Below, piece after piece: positions 9,246 to 18,078 of a DNA stretch of 64,000 nt. The DNA comes from Rhodoferax sp. U2-2l (lineage in GTDB: Bacteria > Pseudomonadota > Gammaproteobacteria > Burkholderiales > Burkholderiaceae_C): NCBI RefSeq assembly GCF_020594515.1, contig NZ_JAJCTH010000020.1:28119-92118 (forward strand), in the 5' to 3' direction. Made by a program: the position numbers and the translations under genes. The notes beneath the pieces were generated by a model that had not been told where the DNA came from, made no database searches, and saw only the letters and a program-made list of their open reading frames with translations. Each line of letters starts with the position of its first letter. The stretch's first letter is position 1.

Positions 9246-10225
9246 CAACAAGCCGACCCGTGAAAAATGTGGCACTGGGCCTTGCAGCCGCTGCCGTGGT
9301 GGCCCTGCTGGCCTATGGGTTCTGGCAAGCCAGCCAGCCCGCACCGGAAGTGTTTCAAGGCCAGATGGAGGCGCATGAGACCGACATTGCGCCCAAAGTC
9401 ACGGCCCGCATCGCCGAGGTGCTGGTCCAGGAAGGTGACCAGGTTCAGGTAGGCAGCACGCTGATGCGCACCAACAGCCCCGAAGTGAGCGCCAAGCTGG
9501 CCCAGGCTACCGGTGCCCAACAGGCGGCCCAGGCCCTGTCTGACAAAGCCCAGAACGGCGCCCGCCCGCAGGAGATCGAGATGGCGCGGCTGCAGTGGCA
9601 ACGTGCCCAGTCAGCCGCTGAACTGGCCGAGGTCTCGTACAAACGTGTGGCCGGTCTGGCCAAAGAAGGTTTGGTGGCGGACCAGAAACGCGACGAGGCT
9701 TATGCCAACTTCAGCACCTCACGCGACCAGGCGCTGGCCGCCAAAGCCCAGTACGAGCTGGCCCGCGCGGGCGCACGGGCCGAAGACAAGGCCGCCGCCA
9801 AGGCACAGGTGCAACAGGTCACCGGCGTGGTGGCCGAGGTGCAAGCAGCCCAGGACGAAACCGCGTTGAAAAGCCCGGTGGCCGGTGAGGTGGCCAAGGT
9901 GCTGGCCAAGGTGGGCGAACTCTCCGCCCAGGGTGTGGCGGTGGTCACGGTGGTGGACCTGGCCGACCAATGGGTGGTGCTCAATGTGCGTGAAGACCGC
10001 CTACAGCGTTTTGCCAACGGCAGTGAGTTTGACGCGGTGTTGCCCGCGCTGGGCAAGCAGCAGGTGCGCTTCAAGGTGTTCTACACCGCGGTCTTGCCCG
10101 ATTTCGCCACCTGGCGCGCCACCCGCGCCGGGCAAGGTTTTGATGCCCGCACCTTTGAAGTCAAGGCCCGGCCGCTGGCGCGCATCGAAGGCGCGCGCCC
10201 CGGAATGAGTGTGCTGGTGCAGTGA
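9242..10225 (+). CDS. HlyD/MFP-family membrane fusion protein
   Basis: 327 residues. One N-terminal membrane anchor (VALGLAAAAVVALLAYGF) is followed by a lipoyl-like half (VTARIAEVLVQEGDQVQVGSTLMR), a coiled-coil hairpin rich in Ala/Gln/Glu (about 80-185), and the second half (TALKSPVAGEVAKVLAKVGELSAQG). It resembles YhiI/YbhG-like adaptors that link ABC-2 permeases to TolC channels. It overlaps the TolC-like gene by 4 bp and is followed by two permease genes. Confidence 0.9.
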   Translation: MTTSRPVKNVALGLAAAAVVALLAYGFWQASQPAPEVFQGQMEAHETDIAPKVTARIAEVLVQEGDQVQVGSTLMRTNSPEVSAKLAQATGAQQAAQALSDKAQNGARPQEIEMARLQWQRAQSAAELAEVSYKRVAGLAKEGLVADQKRDEAYANFSTSRDQALAAKAQYELARAGARAEDKAAAKAQVQQVTGVVAEVQAAQDETALKSPVAGEVAKVLAKVGELSAQGVAVVTVVDLADQWVVLNVREDRLQRFANGSEFDAVLPALGKQQVRFKVFYTAVLPDFATWRATRAGQGFDARTFEVKARPLARIEGARPGMSVLVQ

Positions 10226-10247
10226 TCTGCCTGCCCAGCAGCGTGGC

Positions 10248-11435
10248 ATGACAAGCTTCTGGTGCACCCTGGTCAACAGCGCCCGGCGCGAGGCCAGACG
10301 GTTGCGCGCTTGCCCGTGGGACTTGGCCATGGTTTCCTGGGTGCCGCTGCTGGCCTGCGCGGTCATGGGCTGGATATTCTCTGCTGGCCTGCCTCAGCAG
10401 TTGCCGATTGCAGTGATGGACCAGGACCATTCGGCCTTGTCGCGCCAGCTGAGTCGTTTTCTGGACGCCACACCGGGCCTGAAACTGGTGGCCAGTTACG
10501 ACGACACCGCCCAAGCCACGCAAGCGCTGCGGCGTACCGAGGTCTATGCGGTGGTGAGCATCCCACCCGACTTTTCGCGCCAAGTCAAGCTCGGCCAGGC
10601 AGCGCAGGTCACCCTGTTGCACAACGCCCAGCTAGGCACCCATTCGGGCCTGATCCAGCGTGATGTGCGCACCGCAGTGGCCACCCTCTCGGCTGGGGTC
10701 GAGATGAGCGCACGCAACAAACGCGGCCAGCCTGCGCTGACCACGCGGGTGGCGATGGAGCCGATCCAGACCCAGCTGGTGACACTGTTCAACGTCTCAC
10801 TCAACTACGAACAGTTTCTGGCCGCCGCGCTGATCCCGGCGCTGTTGCACATCTTGGCCATGACCGCCGGGGCCTGGGCCGTGGGGCGTGAACTGCGTGA
10901 TGCCACGCTGGGACAGTGGCTGGGTGACTCACCGGGCTGGCCAAGCGCCAGCGCCGCGCTGCTAGGCAAGCTGGCCTGGCCCTTCATCAGCCTCGGGCTG
11001 GTGGGCACGGCCAGCCTGCTGGGCCTGACCTGGGGGCGCGGCTGGTTTCCAACCGGCTCTCTGGCCTGGGTGCTGTTGGGCTTGTGGGGCCTGCTGGCCT
11101 TGTCCCTGGTGATGGGCGCGGCAGTCGCGGCGGGTACGCTGTCTTTACGCACTGCACTTTCGGCCACCGGCTTTATCACCGCACCCGCCTTTGCCTTCAG
11201 CGGGGTCGGGTTTCCGCTGCAGTCGATGCCGGTGCTGGCGCGTGGCTGGGCTGAGATGCTGCCCTACACCCACTACATCCGACTGCAAATGGAGCAGCTG
11301 CAAATGGGCGCGCCACTGCGCTACAGCAGCCTGAGTTTGGCGGGGCTGTGGCTGGCCACGCCTGTGCTGGGGGCTTTGTCAGCGCTGCTGCTGGTGCGGG
11401 CAGCGCGGCAACCCGAGCGCTGGGGTGGCCGCTGA
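10248..11435 (+). CDS. ABC-2 type permease, first of a tandem pair
   Basis: 395 residues from the ATG at 10248; an upstream start at 10209 would overlap hlyD and lacks a better ribosome site. Topology is one N-terminal transmembrane helix, a ~150-residue periplasmic domain (VMDQDHSALSRQLSRFLDATPGL...), then about five C-terminal helices, as in YhhJ/ABC2_membrane_3 proteins. It is clearly homologous to the next gene (both carry D-x-DHS-x-LSRQ). No ATP-binding motif is present here or elsewhere in the operon. Confidence 0.87.
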   Translation: MTSFWCTLVNSARREARRLRACPWDLAMVSWVPLLACAVMGWIFSAGLPQQLPIAVMDQDHSALSRQLSRFLDATPGLKLVASYDDTAQATQALRRTEVYAVVSIPPDFSRQVKLGQAAQVTLLHNAQLGTHSGLIQRDVRTAVATLSAGVEMSARNKRGQPALTTRVAMEPIQTQLVTLFNVSLNYEQFLAAALIPALLHILAMTAGAWAVGRELRDATLGQWLGDSPGWPSASAALLGKLAWPFISLGLVGTASLLGLTWGRGWFPTGSLAWVLLGLWGLLALSLVMGAAVAAGTLSLRTALSATGFITAPAFAFSGVGFPLQSMPVLARGWAEMLPYTHYIRLQMEQLQMGAPLRYSSLSLAGLWLATPVLGALSALLLVRAARQPERWGGR

Positions 11436-12565
11436 TGAGTGCTTTGTCCAGACTCTGGCAGGCCTGGCTGGCCACGCTAAAAACCATAGCAAGCGACAAA
11501 GGCGTGGTGCTGATTTTGGGCCTGGCGCCGCTGATTTATGGCTTTTTTTACCCCTGGCCTTATGGCACCCAGGTCGTGACCCGCGTGCCGGTGGCGGTGG
11601 TGGACCTGGACCACAGCAATCTCTCGCGCCAAATCACGCGTTATGTGCAGGCCAGCCCACGTGTTGAGGTGCGCCTGATCACAGGCGACGAACATACCGC
11701 GCAACAAGCCCTGTGGGTCGGTGAAATCGAAGGTTTTGCTGTTCTGCCGCGAGATCTCAAACGCAGCGTGTTGCGCGGCACACCGGCCGTCGTTACGGTG
11801 CAGGCCAACGGCAGCTATGCGCTGCTCAACAAAGCGGTGTCGTACGGGTTTTCAGAAGCCATTGGCACCGTGTCCGCCGGGGTTGAGATCGCCAAACTGG
11901 AGGCCGCAGGGCAAGGCGCCTTGCAGGCCCAGGCTAGCCGCAGCCCGATCAGCACCCAACTGGTGGCCTTGTTCAACCCGACCGAAGGCTATGGCAGTTA
12001 TGTGGTGCCCGCCGTGGCCTTGCTGATCCTGCAACAAACCCTGCTGATGGGCGTGGGCATGCTGGTGGGCTTGTGGTGTGAAACGGGTCAAAACCGTGCT
12101 GACGCCTTCACCTGGCTGGGCCGGTTGCTAGCATTTTGCACAGTCGGCTGGGCCAATGGGCTGCTGTACTTTGGCTGGATCTACTGGTTGCAGGACTTCC
12201 CGCGTGGTGGCAATCCTGGCGGTGCCCTGGTGCTGCTGGCCTGTTATGTACCGGCCATCTGCACCCTCGGCGCCTTGCTAGGGGTCTGGTTTGGCAACCG
12301 CGAACGGGCCCTACAGGTGTTGTTGTTCACCGCGCTGCCGGTGATTTTTGTCTCGGGCTTTTCGTGGCCCAGTGAGTCCTTGCCCCCACTTCTGCAGCAT
12401 CTGCGCTGGCTGTTTCCGAGCACCGCCGGGATTCAGGCCTCGCTCAAACTCAACCAGATGGGGGCACCGCTGTCGGATGTGGCCGGGTTGCTGGGACTGT
12501 TGAGCCTGTTGGCGCTGGGTTGCGGTGGCTGGCTGCTGCGGGTCACGCGTCTGCGCCAACCCTGA
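11435..12565 (+). CDS. ABC-2 type permease, second of a tandem pair
   Basis: 376 residues from the ATG at 11435, which shares its A with the TGA of the preceding gene, so translation is probably coupled. Same architecture as its neighbour: an N-terminal helix (VLILGLAPLIYGFFYPW), a periplasmic domain starting VDLDHSNLSRQITRYV, and about five C-terminal helices. Paired permeases of this type normally form a heterodimer driven by a cytoplasmic ATPase, but the next gene is convergent and unrelated, so the energising subunit must be encoded elsewhere. Confidence 0.87.
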   Translation: MSALSRLWQAWLATLKTIASDKGVVLILGLAPLIYGFFYPWPYGTQVVTRVPVAVVDLDHSNLSRQITRYVQASPRVEVRLITGDEHTAQQALWVGEIEGFAVLPRDLKRSVLRGTPAVVTVQANGSYALLNKAVSYGFSEAIGTVSAGVEIAKLEAAGQGALQAQASRSPISTQLVALFNPTEGYGSYVVPAVALLILQQTLLMGVGMLVGLWCETGQNRADAFTWLGRLLAFCTVGWANGLLYFGWIYWLQDFPRGGNPGGALVLLACYVPAICTLGALLGVWFGNRERALQVLLFTALPVIFVSGFSWPSESLPPLLQHLRWLFPSTAGIQASLKLNQMGAPLSDVAGLLGLLSLLALGCGGWLLRVTRLRQP

Positions 12566-12582
12566 GCAGCTATTTCAACGAC

Positions 12583-12909
12583 TCAATCGTCCAGAGACGA
12601 CTCGCCATCACCCTGGCCCGCTGGATCACGCGCCTTGCGCACCCCGGGTTTAGCCAGCAACTCCAGGTAAAAAGCATCTGCACCGTCTGACGCTGCCGCG
12701 TCGATCAGGGCCGTGATGTTGGCCACATGCACGGCCTCAGCGCTGTCTTCGCTGCGGCCAAAGCGGCAGTCAAAGTCCCAGAAATCGACACCCTCGGGCA
12801 AGGCCTTGTTGCGCTCGCGCTTCATGTACTGGCGAATTTCGTGTTTGGTGGCGTCCAGCACGCGGTCACGGTTTTTTCCTTCGATGTTGATTTTGAATGT
12901 TTTTTTCAC
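12583..12909 (-). CDS. Small conserved protein, DUF6172-like
   Basis: 108 residues, beginning MKKTFKINIEGKNRDRVLDA and rich in charged residues, with a conserved-looking core (HEIRQYMKRERNKALPEGVDFWDFDCRFG). It has no signal or membrane segment, so it should be cytoplasmic. It resembles the uncharacterised DUF6172 family from memory; no function is known. It converges with the exporter operon, 17 bp from its last stop. Confidence 0.75.
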   Translation of the reverse strand: MKKTFKINIEGKNRDRVLDATKHEIRQYMKRERNKALPEGVDFWDFDCRFGRSEDSAEAVHVANITALIDAAASDGADAFYLELLAKPGVRKARDPAGQGDGESSLDD

Positions 12910-13086
12910 GGTGTCCTTTGCATCAATCTGAACCCGAGCCTCACAGGCTCACAGGATTCGCAGGGGGTCGATTATGCGGCTTGCCCCCACATGGGTGGCC
13001 AAAACCCCGCCCGCTTGTGTTACACCTGCGCCCTTGATGCTGCGCCATCCCTCGGCCCGCCACCTTTTTGACTCTTTGAGCACACC

Positions 13087-14346
13087 ATGACTTTTCCCTC
13101 CCTGGGCCTTTCGCCCGCCCTGCTGGCCGCGCTTTCCCAACTGGGCCACAGCAGCCCGACCCCGATCCAGCAAGGCGCGATCCCCCCTGCCCTGGCCGGG
13201 CAGGATGTGCTGGGCTCGGCGCAGACCGGCTCCGGCAAAACCCTGGCCTTTGCCCTGCCGCTGTTGCAGCGTTTACAAGTTAGCACCAGCCGGGTGCGCC
13301 CAGCACAGGCCCTGGTGCTGGTGCCCACGCGGGAGCTGGCAACCCAGGTCGGTGAGGTGATCCAGTCGCTCGCGCAGCACCTGCCACAGCGGGTCAAGGT
13401 GTCGGTGTTTTTTGGCGGTGTTTCGATCAACCCACAAATGATGGGCTTGCGCGGAGGTACCGACGTGGTGGTGGCCACGCCCGGGCGACTGCTGGACCTG
13501 GTGGCACACAACGCGCTCAAACTCGACCAGGTCAAGCTGCTGGTGCTCGACGAGGCCGACCGCATGCTCGACCTGGGCTTTGCCGAGGAGCTGGCCCAAC
13601 TGCTGGCCTTGTTGCCGACCCAGCGGCAAAACCTGTTCTTCTCGGCCACCTTCAGCCCAGCGGTGCAAGCCCTGGCGCACACACTGCTGCACAACGCGGT
13701 GCGGGTCGAGGTGGATGCCAGCCAACAACAACCCGTGGAGATTGTCCAGCGCGCCATCGCCGTGGACACCCCCAAACGCACCCAGCTGCTGCGCCATTTG
13801 ATCCAACAACACAGCTGGGAGCGCACCGTGGTGTTTGTCGCCACCAAGTTTGCCGCCGAGATCGTCGCCGACAAATTGCGCAAGGGTGGGCTCACCGCCG
13901 AGCCCTTCCATGGTGAATTGAGCCAGGGCAAACGCAGCCAGGTGCTGACCGACTTCAAGGCAGAGCGCCTGCAGGTGGTGGTGGCCACCGATGTGGCCGC
14001 GCGCGGGCTCGACATTGTGGGCCTGCCTGTGGTGGTCAACTTTGACCTGCCACGTTCGACCCAGGACTACACCCACCGCATTGGCCGCACGGGTCGCGCC
14101 GGTGAGCCCGGCTTGGCGGTGAGTTTTGTCAGCGCCGCGACCCAAGCCCACTGGCGGCTGATCGAGAGGCGGCAGCAGGTGCAACTGGCGCTGGAAAGTG
14201 TGCCCGGTTTCGAGGCGCAAGAGGTGGCACCGTCGGCAGCCACTTCGCCGGATGCGCCTGCTGGCCAGGGAAGTGGCGGCGTCAAAGGCAAACGCCCAAA
14301 CAAGAAGGACAAGCTGCGCGCCGCTGCCGTTCTGAAAAACGACTGA
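13087..14346 (+). CDS. DEAD-box ATP-dependent RNA helicase (RhlE-like)
   Basis: 419 residues. All main helicase motifs are visible in order: Q motif (PTPIQQGAIP), motif I AQTGSGKT, Ia PTRELA, II DEAD, III SAT, V ATDVAARGLDI and VI HRIGRTGRAG. A short basic C-terminal tail (KGKRPNKKDK) follows, typical of RhlE-type helicases in betaproteobacteria. It likely remodels rRNA or mRNA in the cytoplasm. Which RhlE paralogue it represents cannot be decided here. Confidence 0.93.
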   Translation: MTFPSLGLSPALLAALSQLGHSSPTPIQQGAIPPALAGQDVLGSAQTGSGKTLAFALPLLQRLQVSTSRVRPAQALVLVPTRELATQVGEVIQSLAQHLPQRVKVSVFFGGVSINPQMMGLRGGTDVVVATPGRLLDLVAHNALKLDQVKLLVLDEADRMLDLGFAEELAQLLALLPTQRQNLFFSATFSPAVQALAHTLLHNAVRVEVDASQQQPVEIVQRAIAVDTPKRTQLLRHLIQQHSWERTVVFVATKFAAEIVADKLRKGGLTAEPFHGELSQGKRSQVLTDFKAERLQVVVATDVAARGLDIVGLPVVVNFDLPRSTQDYTHRIGRTGRAGEPGLAVSFVSAATQAHWRLIERRQQVQLALESVPGFEAQEVAPSAATSPDAPAGQGSGGVKGKRPNKKDKLRAAAVLKND

Positions 14347-14511
14347 TCCGATGCGGTCTGTGGTTGGACGGTAGCCACGCGCGCACGGCCCCCGTGGCCC
14401 TGCCGTGAGTGGCTGTGGCCCACGCCAGTCCAACACGTTGAACCCAATCTGCTGCGTGACGTTCAATCAAGCCACGACAGTTAAACTAGCGCTCCCTCAA
14501 ACAGCCTCTGG

Positions 14512-14964
14512 ATGAACACCATGAACCGCTGGCTCCGTACCCTGAAAACTCCCCTGCTGCTTCTGACCTTGTGCCTGACCGGTGCTGCTTGTTTGTGGCC
14601 ATCGGCGGCTGACGCGCAAGGCGCGGTGCGCACGTTTCCGCCCAAAGCGCTGCGTGGCCAATTAGAGGTGGTGGCGCCACCCAACATTTTGCTCAACGGC
14701 CAGCCGAAACGCCTGTCGCCGGGCGCGCGCATCAAAGGCACCAACAACCTGATCGTGATGTCGGCCAGCCTGGTCGGCAAAAAGTTGCTGGTGAACTATG
14801 TGACCGAGCCGCAGGGGCTGATCCATGAAGTATGGATCCTGAACCCGGCCGAGGCACAGCAAAAACGCGCCGGGCTCGACACCCTGACCAACATCCGTTT
14901 TGAATCTGACCTGCAGCGGGCAGCCGACCAGCGGCGCTCCCCCGAGCCCCCAGCCACCCGCTAA
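14512..14964 (+). CDS. Exported protein of unknown function
   Basis: 150 residues. A Sec signal peptide (TPLLLLTLCLTGAACLWPSAADAQG) probably ends at ADA-Q. The mature part is a compact ~115 residue domain (LRGQLEVVAPPNILLNGQPKRLSPGARI...) with a Pro/Arg-rich tail. I recognise no family; similar short secreted proteins occur next to miaB in related genomes, recalled rather than checked. It lies alone between the helicase and miaB, all in the same direction. Confidence 0.78.
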   Translation: MNTMNRWLRTLKTPLLLLTLCLTGAACLWPSAADAQGAVRTFPPKALRGQLEVVAPPNILLNGQPKRLSPGARIKGTNNLIVMSASLVGKKLLVNYVTEPQGLIHEVWILNPAEAQQKRAGLDTLTNIRFESDLQRAADQRRSPEPPATR

Positions 14965-15143
14965 GCCGCTTTTGCCGCGGGTTGCCTGAAGATCACCTGT
15001 CGGCTCGACGGTGGTTGCCAAGGCGATGACCCGCAGCCGCCTCCAGTCTGTCAGCTGTCTTTTTTGACGCCAGATCGGCCTTGTGCCCTGGGGCCATCAG
15101 GCCGGACAGCTCTCCCAACCAATAAATTGACCCTTCCTCGACC

Positions 15144-16499
15144 ATGAACAAAAAAGTCTTCATCAAAACCTACGGCTGCCAAATGAACGAGTATGACTCG
15201 GACAAGATGAGCGACGTGCTCGGCGCCGCACAGGGTTACGAGCCCACCGACAACATCGAAGAAGCCGACCTGATCCTGTTCAACACCTGCTCGGTGCGAG
15301 AAAAAGCGCAAGAGAAGGTGTTTTCTGACCTGGGCCGCGTCAAGCACCTGAAGAAAAAGGGTGCGCTCATCGGCGTGGGCGGTTGCGTGGCCAGCCAGGA
15401 GGGTGAGGCCATCATCGCCCGCGCACCTTATGTGGACGTGGTGTTTGGCCCGCAAACGCTGCACCGCCTGCCGCAGATGCTGGATGAACGTGCGCGCCTG
15501 AACCGCTCGCAGGTGGACATCAGCTTTCCCGAGATCGAAAAATTTGACCACCTGCCGCCCGCGCGTGTGGAAGGCGCCAGCGCGTTTGTGAGCATCATGG
15601 AAGGTTGCTCCAAATACTGTAGCTATTGCGTGGTGCCCTACACCCGCGGCGAGGAAATCCATCGGCCGTTTGAAGACATTCTGGTGGAGGTGGCGGGCCT
15701 GGCGGACCAGGGCGTCAAAGAGATCACCCTGCTGGGTCAGAACGTGAACGCCTGGCGCGCCAAGATGATCTGCCACGCGGGCGCGGCGGGCAGCACGGGC
15801 GAGATGGCTGACTTTGCCACCCTGCTGGAATATGTCTGCGACATCCCTGGCGTGGAGCGCCTGCGTTATGTCACCAGCCATCCCAACGAGTTCACCCCCG
15901 CACTGATTGCCGCTTACGAGAAGCTGCCCAAACTGGTCAGCCACCTGCACCTGCCGGTGCAACACGGCTCCGACCGGATCCTGATGGCCATGAAACGCGG
16001 CTACACCGCCATGGAATACAAAAGCACGGTGCGCAAATTGCGCGCGATCCGGCCCAACATGGCACTGAGTTCCGACTTCATCGTCGGTTTTCCGGGTGAA
16101 ACCGAAGATGACCACGCCAAACTCATGAAACTGATGGAGGACGTGGGCTTTGACAACTCGTTCAGCTTCATCTTCAGCCCGCGCCCAGGCACACCGGCTG
16201 CCAACCTGACGGATGACACGTCGCATGAGGTCAAGCTGCGCCGCCTGCAAGAGGTGCAGGCCAACATCAACACCCACATGGCGCACATCAGCGCTGGCAT
16301 GGTTGGCACGGTGCAGCGCATTCTGGTGGAAGGCGCTTCCAAACGCGATGGTGGCGAACTGATGGGCCGCACCGAATGCAACCGGGTGGTCAACTTCATC
16401 GGCCAGCCGCGTCTGATCGGGCAAATGGTGGACGTGACCATTTCTGAGACCCGCACCTACACGCTGCGCGGCGAGGTGCTGACCCGTGAAACGCTCTGA
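15144..16499 (+). CDS. miaB: tRNA-2-methylthio-N6-isopentenyladenosine synthase MiaB
   Basis: 451 residues. The N-terminal UPF0004 domain carries cysteines at about 12, 49 and 81 for the auxiliary Fe-S cluster. The radical SAM motif CSKYCSYC is at Cys155/159/162. The C-terminal TRAM domain starts near [12 protein letters not shown]. The enzyme adds the methylthio group to i6A37 in tRNAs reading UNN codons. The common phoH-ybeY neighbours are absent here. Confidence 0.95.
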   Translation: MNKKVFIKTYGCQMNEYDSDKMSDVLGAAQGYEPTDNIEEADLILFNTCSVREKAQEKVFSDLGRVKHLKKKGALIGVGGCVASQEGEAIIARAPYVDVVFGPQTLHRLPQMLDERARLNRSQVDISFPEIEKFDHLPPARVEGASAFVSIMEGCSKYCSYCVVPYTRGEEIHRPFEDILVEVAGLADQGVKEITLLGQNVNAWRAKMICHAGAAGSTGEMADFATLLEYVCDIPGVERLRYVTSHPNEFTPALIAAYEKLPKLVSHLHLPVQHGSDRILMAMKRGYTAMEYKSTVRKLRAIRPNMALSSDFIVGFPGETEDDHAKLMKLMEDVGFDNSFSFIFSPRPGTPAANLTDDTSHEVKLRRLQEVQANINTHMAHISAGMVGTVQRILVEGASKRDGGELMGRTECNRVVNFIGQPRLIGQMVDVTISETRTYTLRGEVLTRETL

Positions 16500-16631
16500 C
16501 AAGACCCGGGCGCAACGCTAGAATTTCCGATGGCGGTGTCTGCCGGCCCCCGGGCAACACCCACCAGCGGCTGGATGCGGTGTGCGCCTTAACGCTCCAG
16601 TTTTTCATGGTCCTGCAACCTCACTGGCGTT

Positions 16632-17456
16632 ATGCACCAAAGATCATCACGTCGGATTCGGCCAGCCAGCGCGCAGTTGGCCGTAATCTGTGCACTGTGC
16701 CTGGTTTTACCCCTCACGGCAGATGCCGAGCCGGTGGTTCTGCATGACGGCGCCCATACCGCCGAGGCCACCACCGACACCAGCCAACTGGTCACGCTGG
16801 AGTCCGCACCACCCCCCATCCATGACATGTCGGTTTCGCCGACAACAGCGAACACCGCTGACCCGAAGCGAGCGCCCGCTCAAGCCACTGACCGCACACT
16901 GACGCCACCCGCAGGCCCGGCAACGCAGGCACCGCCCGGCACCACAGCCGCCCCGGGCACCAACACCTCCATTCACAGCGCCATCAAGGAAAGTGTTCGC
17001 CCGGTGTACGACCAGCTGGTTGAATCTGGTGCGGTGGAAGCCTTGCACGATTTGAAAACCGATCTGGGTCTGGATAAAAATCAATGGAGCGACCAGGACA
17101 AAGCCGCCTCCGCCAAGGGCCCTGGCCAGTGGGACGTACCCGCCACCCAGGACCCGGGCCCACCCAAAACCGCAGCACAAGCCCAGCTGGACCGCGAAAC
17201 GGCCAGCATGATGCGCGAAAAGCTGATTGATCAAGTCACACCGTGGCTGATCGGCCTGGTGGTGCTGTACGTGGTGGGTTATCTGGTCAAGCTGCTGTAC
17301 AACTTTATCCGCTGGAAATCAGCCAAGCGCGCCGAGCGGCGCATCGCCCGTGCGCAACGCCACGCCTCCAGGCGCAGCCACGGCAGCAGTTCGCGCCCGC
17401 CAAACGCCAGCGCCACGGCATCAGGGTCCCAAGTGGACTCGCAAGAGACGGTTTAA
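16632..17456 (+). CDS. Single-pass membrane protein of unknown function with Pro/Thr/Ala-rich ectodomain
   Basis: 274 residues. The N-terminus looks like a signal peptide (AQLAVICALCLVLPLTADA). A low-complexity Pro/Thr/Ala region (about 40-115) follows, then a more ordered stretch (SIHSAIKESVRPVYDQLVESGAVEALHDL). One strong transmembrane helix (WLIGLVVLYVVGYLVKLLYNFI, about 200-221) leads to a very basic cytoplasmic tail (KSAKRAERRIARAQRHASRR). No convincing ribosome site precedes the ATG, so the start is uncertain. I recognise no family. It is followed by another small membrane-anchored unknown, which may be a partner. Confidence 0.7.
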   Translation: MHQRSSRRIRPASAQLAVICALCLVLPLTADAEPVVLHDGAHTAEATTDTSQLVTLESAPPPIHDMSVSPTTANTADPKRAPAQATDRTLTPPAGPATQAPPGTTAAPGTNTSIHSAIKESVRPVYDQLVESGAVEALHDLKTDLGLDKNQWSDQDKAASAKGPGQWDVPATQDPGPPKTAAQAQLDRETASMMREKLIDQVTPWLIGLVVLYVVGYLVKLLYNFIRWKSAKRAERRIARAQRHASRRSHGSSSRPPNASATASGSQVDSQETV

Positions 17457-17573
17457 CCCGGCGCAACGACGCAACGCCCGGGCGGGCCGCGGCGGATTTC
17501 CTTGATTCAGGACAGGTCCGAGCGCCACATTCACCTCGAAAATGGCACCAAATTTTTCACCCGGAGCCACCCC

Positions 17574-17999
17574 ATGAGCCTATCGGAATCGCAATTCGCA
17601 GCGTTCAAAGCCATCAACCAGCAAGCGCAAAGGCTGCTGCACACCCCGCAAACCCGTGAAGTGCGGGAAGTGATGGAGCAGATCATTGCCATCAGCCGGG
17701 TACAGACCAACAAGATCATCGATGCCAACAAGGTGGACGCACCGCCGGACGACACCCCGGTGAGCCCGATGATCCGCATGCAGAAGGCGATGAGCCGGGG
17801 CCCCAGCAAACGGGTGTCAAATATCATCTGGGCGGTGGTGGCGGCACTCTGGATCGCAGTGGGGTACCTGGGGTCCCAGCACTTCCACGAGATTTTTCAG
17901 CAACCCGCTGAAGCGGCTGAAGCCACAGAGCCTGCTGCCACTGCTACAACTGCTGCAGATACGACGGCGACAGCTGCTGCAGCCACTGAAAACAAATAG
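17574..17999 (+). CDS. Small single-pass membrane protein of unknown function
   Basis: 141 residues from the ATG at 17574, chosen because GGAG lies 9 bp upstream; the longer frame has no such site. An N-terminal cytoplasmic helical part (residues 1-85) is followed by one transmembrane helix (NIIWAVVAALWIAVGYLGS) and an Ala/Thr/Glu-rich tail that should be periplasmic. No family is recognised. It sits 120 bp after another unknown membrane protein, in the same direction, and converges with ffh. Confidence 0.72.
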   Translation: MSLSESQFAAFKAINQQAQRLLHTPQTREVREVMEQIIAISRVQTNKIIDANKVDAPPDDTPVSPMIRMQKAMSRGPSKRVSNIIWAVVAALWIAVGYLGSQHFHEIFQQPAEAAEATEPAATATTAADTTATAAAATENK

Positions 18000-18078
18000 C
18001 GCCCAGCCTATTTGGGCCAAGGACTGCAGACCCTAACGCCAGTCAATCGTCCAGCGGGCGATTTGATACTGCGGCGGG

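Noticed and set aside
15051..16502. 483-residue minus-strand frame opposite miaB
   Set aside because: Shadow frame; MiaB on the plus strand has all cluster-binding cysteines.
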